Below are positions 6,063 to 9,110 of a stretch of 9,110 nucleotides of DNA, piece by piece. The translations under genes and the position numbers were made by a program. Location of the stretch: positions 1 through 9,110 of the forward strand of contig JAJCXU010000368.1 of the NCBI GenBank assembly GCA_029263275.1, in the 5' to 3' direction. This stretch comes from Ilumatobacter sp. GTDB lineage: Bacteria > Actinomycetota > Acidimicrobiia > Acidimicrobiales > Ilumatobacteraceae. The notes under the pieces were generated by a model. That model saw only the letters and a list, made by a program, of their open reading frames with translations. It searched no databases and was not told where the DNA came from. Each line of letters opens with the position of its first letter. The stretch's first letter is position 1.

Positions 6063-7154
6063 TCAGTCGATGATGGCGGCGAGCGCGGCGAGCAGCGTGG
6101 TCACGTTGCGTTGGCGTGCGGTGTGGCCCATCGTGCCGATCCGCCAGACCTTGCCGGCGACCGGGCCGAGTCCACCGCCGATTTCGATCCCGTAGTCGGC
6201 GAGCAGCCGGCTGCGGACCTCTGCTTCGGTCAGCGTTCCGAGCCGCCCGTCGGGAATCGTGATCGAGCTGAGTGGAGCGAGGCGATGGCCCTCGGCGGCG
6301 AATAGTTCGAAGCCGAGCTGTTGCATGCCCGCCTTCATGGCGTCGCCAGCAGCCTGATGTCGGGCGCGAACGGCGTCGAGTCCTTCGTCGAGCACGGCAC
6401 CGAGCCCGGCGTGTAGCGACATGATCATCGAGATCGGCGCGGTGTGGTGATATGCCCGAGCGCCTGAACCGGTGACGTAGCCCGCGATCATGTTGAGATC
6501 GAGATACCACGATTGCGGCTTCGGAACGATTCGCTCGATGGCTCGGTCCGACACCGTGAGCGGCGCGAGGCCAGGGGCGACGCCCAAACACTTCTGCGTG
6601 CCGCTGTACGCGATGTCGACCTTCCACTCGTCGATGCGCACGTCGACGCCGCCGAGTGAGGTGACGCAGTCGGCGAGCAAAAGCGCATCGCCCTTCTGTG
6701 CCCCCATGGCAGCGATGTCGCTCTCGACGCCGGTCGAGGTCTCAGCGTGCACCATCGCGTACATCGCGGGGCTGGGGTGTGCAGCGAGCATTCGCTCGAT
6801 GTCGACCGGTTGGCCCCACTCGTGCTCGACCGCGATGGCCTCCGCTCCGGTCCGGCTGACCACGTCGACCATCCGCGCGCCGAACACGCCGTTGACGGCG
6901 ACGACCACGGTGTCGCCCGGGCCGACGAAGTTGACGATGGCGGCTTCCATTCCGGCAGACCCGGTTCCGGACACCGGGAACGTCAGCGCGTTCGAGGTCG
7001 CGAACACGGTGCGAAGTCGGTCGTTCGTTTCGTCGAGGAGTGCGATGAACTCGGGGTCGAGGTGACCGAGCATCGGCCGACCGAGGGCCTGCACGGCTTC
7101 CGGGTAGGGGTTGCACGGGCCGGGGCCCATGAGGATGCGATCGGTCAGCGTCAT
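6063..7154 (-). CDS. Class V aminotransferase, alanine/serine-glyoxylate aminotransferase type
   Basis: A 363-residue PLP enzyme of fold type I. It should move an amino group from alanine or serine to glyoxylate, giving glycine plus pyruvate or hydroxypyruvate. Visible: the N-terminal MGPGPCNPYPEAVQALGRPMLGH (9-31) typical of this family, VSGTGSAGMEAA (61-72) that grips the PLP phosphate, Asp162 in LLADCVTSLGG (PLP ring nitrogen), and the Schiff-base Lys188 in SGTQKCLG. A conserved Arg is expected near VWRIGTMGH (336-344), with R338 for the substrate carboxylate. The length matches the family. Start: ATG at 7154 places the GPGP motif in the normal register; a TTG at 7196 in frame would add 14 residues. 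Neither has a good Shine-Dalgarno. It lies 69 nt downstream of the flavoprotein gene in the same orientation. Ureidoglycine-glyoxylate or phosphonate-type aminotransferases are alternatives that sequence alone does not rule out. Confidence 0.9.
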   Translation of the reverse strand: MTLTDRILMGPGPCNPYPEAVQALGRPMLGHLDPEFIALLDETNDRLRTVFATSNALTFPVSGTGSAGMEAAIVNFVGPGDTVVVAVNGVFGARMVDVVSRTGAEAIAVEHEWGQPVDIERMLAAHPSPAMYAMVHAETSTGVESDIAAMGAQKGDALLLADCVTSLGGVDVRIDEWKVDIAYSGTQKCLGVAPGLAPLTVSDRAIERIVPKPQSWYLDLNMIAGYVTGSGARAYHHTAPISMIMSLHAGLGAVLDEGLDAVRARHQAAGDAMKAGMQQLGFELFAAEGHRLAPLSSITIPDGRLGTLTEAEVRSRLLADYGIEIGGGLGPVAGKVWRIGTMGHTARQRNVTTLLAALAAIID

Positions 7155-7223
7155 GTCGATGACCGTATTCGTCGCACTCGCTCCGGCACCAACCAAGTGT
7201 CGACTGGGACCGAGAATGCCGGT

Positions 7224-8591
7224 TCAGCCCAGTTGATTGAGTGCGTCTTCGATGCCTCGCCAGAAGGTCGGATAGGCGTAGATCATCGATCGCAGTTGGC
7301 TGATCGGCGTGGCGGCGTGGACCGCCAGGGTCAGCATCGCAATCATCTCGCCACCATGGGGCCCGGCCGTGGTCGCACCGACCAGAACGTTGCGGTCGGT
7401 GTCGATCACGAGCTTGATGACGCCCTCGTTCCCCGGGCCGTGCAGCCAGCCGCGAGCGGTGTGCGCAACGTTCTGCACGAGGGCGTGGACGGAGAGGCCC
7501 GCCGCGATGGCCTGTGCCTCGGTGAGGCCCACCGAGCCGACCTCGGGATCGGTGAACGTGGCACGAGGCAGGGCCGAGTAGTCGGCGGGTTCGTGTTCCT
7601 CACCGAGAATCGAGGCGATGGCGATGTTCGCCTGGTACATCCCGACGTGGGTGAACATGCCCGACGCGGTCACATCACCGACGGCCCACATGTTCTCGCC
7701 GGCTCGCAGGTGTTCGTCAACGGCGACATGGCGGATGTCATCGGCGAAGCCGACGGTGTCGAGACCGAGGCCGCGCACGTTGACGGATCGGCCTGTCGCG
7801 ACGAGCAGTCGCTCGGCGCGGAGCTCGGTGCCGTCGTCCAAGGTGACGACGGTGAGTTCACCATCGCGACGGACTGCGGTCGCTCGTACGCCGGTGTGGA
7901 CGTCGAGGCCCTCGGCAGCCCACGCCTCGGCCACCACGGCAGCTGCCTCAGGTTCCTCGTTCGGCAGCACGTGCGCGAGCGCTTCGACAACGGTGACCTT
8001 GGTTCCGAACCGGCTGGCGACCTGGCCGATCTCCGCGCCGATCGCGCCGGCACCGAGCACAATCAAGCTGGCGGGGAGTTCCTTCGCGGACACCGCGTCG
8101 CGATTTGTCCAGTAGTCGACCCCATCGAGGCCGGGGATCGGGGGAACGGCGGGCGAGGTGCCGGTCGCGATGACGATGCCCGTCGAGGCGACGAAGGTCT
8201 GCGCTCCGACAACGACCGTGCTCGGCCCGGTGACCCGGCCGCGGCCTCTGACGAAGTGCCCACCTTTGCCGACGAACCGGTCGACAGCGACCTGGTCATT
8301 CCAGTCGTCGGTCGCCGAGTCGCGGATGCGTTCGGCGACGGGGGTCCAGTCGGGTACGACGGTCGAGGTGCCGGCGTAGCCAGGGATGCGGCGCGCCTCT
8401 TGCAGCAGGTTGGCGGCGCGGATCATCATCTTCGAGGGGATGCAACCCCAGTACGGGCACTCGCCACCCACGAGATCGGATTCGATACCGACGACGTTGA
8501 GGCCGCGTTCGGCCAGCGTGCCGGCGACGTGTTCGCCTGCTGGACCCATTCCGATGACGATCACGTCGGCGTGTTGTGTGTTGTCGTTCAT
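7224..8591 (-). CDS. Flavin-dependent pyridine nucleotide-disulfide oxidoreductase, lipoamide dehydrogenase/mercuric reductase-like
   Basis: A 455-residue FAD enzyme. Order of features: FAD-binding GMGPAGEHVAG (14-24) with E37 at the end of the second strand, the redox disulfide CPYWGC (C45, C50) in GGECPYWGCIPSK, the central ATG motif (142-144), NAD(P)-binding VLGAGAIGAEIG (178-189) followed by acidic E203, which favours NADH, the second FAD motif MWAVGDVTASGMFTH (301-315), and the C-terminal dimerisation domain from about 340. Lipoamide dehydrogenases end with HxHPTxxE carrying a catalytic His; here the segment is YAYPTFWRG, with Tyr440 at the His position and no following Glu at the usual place. 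Mercuric reductases also have Tyr in this area, but the N-terminal metal domain and C-terminal Cys pair of MerA are absent (it ends ALNQLG). It is thus an unassigned member. No pyruvate dehydrogenase-complex genes are nearby. ATG 8591 is preferred over TTG 8603. Confidence 0.9.
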   Translation of the reverse strand: MNDNTQHADVIVIGMGPAGEHVAGTLAERGLNVVGIESDLVGGECPYWGCIPSKMMIRAANLLQEARRIPGYAGTSTVVPDWTPVAERIRDSATDDWNDQVAVDRFVGKGGHFVRGRGRVTGPSTVVVGAQTFVASTGIVIATGTSPAVPPIPGLDGVDYWTNRDAVSAKELPASLIVLGAGAIGAEIGQVASRFGTKVTVVEALAHVLPNEEPEAAAVVAEAWAAEGLDVHTGVRATAVRRDGELTVVTLDDGTELRAERLLVATGRSVNVRGLGLDTVGFADDIRHVAVDEHLRAGENMWAVGDVTASGMFTHVGMYQANIAIASILGEEHEPADYSALPRATFTDPEVGSVGLTEAQAIAAGLSVHALVQNVAHTARGWLHGPGNEGVIKLVIDTDRNVLVGATTAGPHGGEMIAMLTLAVHAATPISQLRSMIYAYPTFWRGIEDALNQLG

Positions 8592-8616
8592 GCCGGTTCT
8601 CAACGCCAGCCGGCAT
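8590..8616 (-). promoter_or_regulatory. Possible hairpin over the flavoprotein start codon
   Basis: ATGCCGG (8590-8596) and CCGGCAT (8610-8616) are exact 7-bp inverted repeats 13 nt apart. In the - strand transcript the 3' arm includes the first two bases of the flavoprotein ATG and the loop holds the only purine-rich Shine-Dalgarno candidate (GAGAA). Such a fold could limit ribosome access. The stem is short and chance is a real alternative in GC-rich DNA. Confidence 0.25.
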
Positions 8617-8687
8617 CAACCATTTCGTGTTCGCCGCGCTGTTCACGGAATGGTCAGAACTCGCGTCGTCGTCGGCGCGGCGCTCGG

Positions 8688-9110
8688 CTACCAGTCAGTG
8701 GGTGCGTAGTCCTTGAGGAACTCGCCCCACACGTGCGTGCCGGTGTTGAGGCCGTCGATGATCGGGTCAACGATCCGAGCCGCGCCGTCGACGATGTCGA
8801 GTGGAGGATGGAAGCGTTGCTCTGCGGTCTTGGCTTCGGCGATGGCGACCGGATCCTCGTCGCTCACCCACCCGGTGTCGACACTGTTCATGTTGATGCC
8901 CGAGTCGTGATAGTCGGTGGCCGACGTCCTCGTCATCATGTTGAGCGCGGCCTTTGCCATGTTGGTGTGCGGGTGCTTCGTGGTCTTGCGTGGCCGGTAG
9001 AACTGGCCCTCGACGGCGGACACGTTGACGATGTGTTTGTGGTCGCCCGGTGTGGCCTCCATCAGCGGCTTCAGCCGGGCGTTCAACACGAAGGGCGCAA
9101 CGGCGTTGAC
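8688..9110 (-). CDS. SDR-fold oxidoreductase-like protein, C-terminal part (5' end outside the window)
   Basis: This is the last 140 codons of a short-chain dehydrogenase/reductase-fold protein; the frame is open to the right edge, so the Rossmann cofactor motif is not visible. Counted from the edge: [13 protein letters not shown] (1-13) is the typical helix after the NxAG region, [10 protein letters not shown] (26-35) is the fifth strand, [17 protein letters not shown] (46-62) is the active-site helix, and [16 protein letters not shown] (72-87) replaces the usual VxPGxxxT segment. The Lys of YxxxK is present (K53) but the Tyr position is Thr49, and the residue aligned with the catalytic Ser is Ala32. 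The enzyme is therefore unlikely to work as a classical SDR. I recall relatives with the same [14 protein letters not shown] stretch, so it looks like a real subfamily and not a decayed gene. The 96-nt gap to the flavoprotein gene downstream allows, but does not prove, cotranscription. Confidence 0.85.
   Translation of the reverse strand, partial: VNAVAPFVLNARLKPLMEATPGDHKHIVNVSAVEGQFYRPRKTTKHPHTNMAKAALNMMTRTSATDYHDSGINMNSVDTGWVSDEDPVAIAEAKTAEQRFHPPLDIVDGAARIVDPIIDGLNTGTHVWGEFLKDYAPTDW

Noticed and set aside
6034..6627. A - strand frame within the aminotransferase gene that ends with the same GQSVPGTD peptide as the CoA-transferase.
   Set aside because: The shared ending follows directly from the palindrome being identical on both strands; the rest of the frame is an Arg-rich shadow of the aminotransferase gene.
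7155..7196. A longer aminotransferase start at the TTG at 7196.
   Set aside because: TTG is a rare start, no clear Shine-Dalgarno precedes it, and the ATG at 7154 puts the GPGP motif at the usual distance. It is not fully excluded, because 7154 also lacks a good Shine-Dalgarno.
7216..8599. A 10-bp direct repeat, ATGCCGGTTC, at 7216-7225 and 8590-8599, just at the two ends of the flavoprotein gene.
   Set aside because: Many exact 10-mers are expected to recur by chance in 9 kb of GC-rich DNA, and there is no transposase, terminal inverted repeat or composition change to suggest insertion of the gene.
1..9110. Search for CRISPR arrays, tRNA/rRNA, insertion sequences, phage or toxin-antitoxin genes.
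   Set aside because: No regularly spaced repeats, RNA gene signatures or matching protein motifs were seen; all long frames are accounted for by metabolic-type genes.

Overview
The window comes from a high-GC bacterial chromosome with tightly packed genes, GTG as well as ATG starts, and protein sequences that resemble actinobacterial families most. The form of HutI, the CPYWGC flavoprotein and the YCII-type protein fit an actinobacterium, possibly a member of the Acidimicrobiia, but this is an impression from protein style and not a search result. I see no rRNA, tRNA, CRISPR array, transposase or phage gene.

Region 1 (1-2619, + strand) is the end of a histidine-utilisation operon. It holds the C-terminal 200 residues of formimidoylglutamate deiminase (hutF), then imidazolonepropionase (hutI, 8-nt overlap), then a 2-oxoglutarate/Fe(II) oxygenase whose ATG overlaps the hutI stop (ATGA). 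HutI makes N-formimidoyl-L-glutamate and HutF converts it to N-formyl-L-glutamate, so this organism uses the deiminase branch of histidine breakdown. The coupled oxygenase is not a standard hut gene and is the most interesting item here.

Region 2 (2635-6058) holds four single genes of alternating orientation: a monoacylglycerol-lipase-like alpha/beta hydrolase (-), a transglutaminase-fold protein (+), a YCII-related small protein (-) and a class III CoA-transferase (+). Convergent neighbours are separated by only 15, 4 and 4 nt. The CoA-transferase appears to be translationally coupled to a 12-codon open reading frame that has its own Shine-Dalgarno sequence. A perfect 15-bp-arm inverted repeat covers the CoA-transferase stop codon and probably acts as a terminator for both strands.

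Region 3 (6063-9110, - strand) has three genes in one orientation, in transcription order: an SDR-fold protein (5' end outside the window), a flavin disulfide oxidoreductase and a class V alanine/serine-glyoxylate aminotransferase. Gaps of 96 and 69 nt leave it open whether they form one operon. Three proteins in the window (the SDR, the flavoprotein and the transglutaminase-like protein) lack one or more textbook catalytic residues, and HutI has Asn where a metal-binding Asp is expected. No stretch longer than 300 nt lacks a gene. The longest is the 210-nt divergent region 4575-4784.
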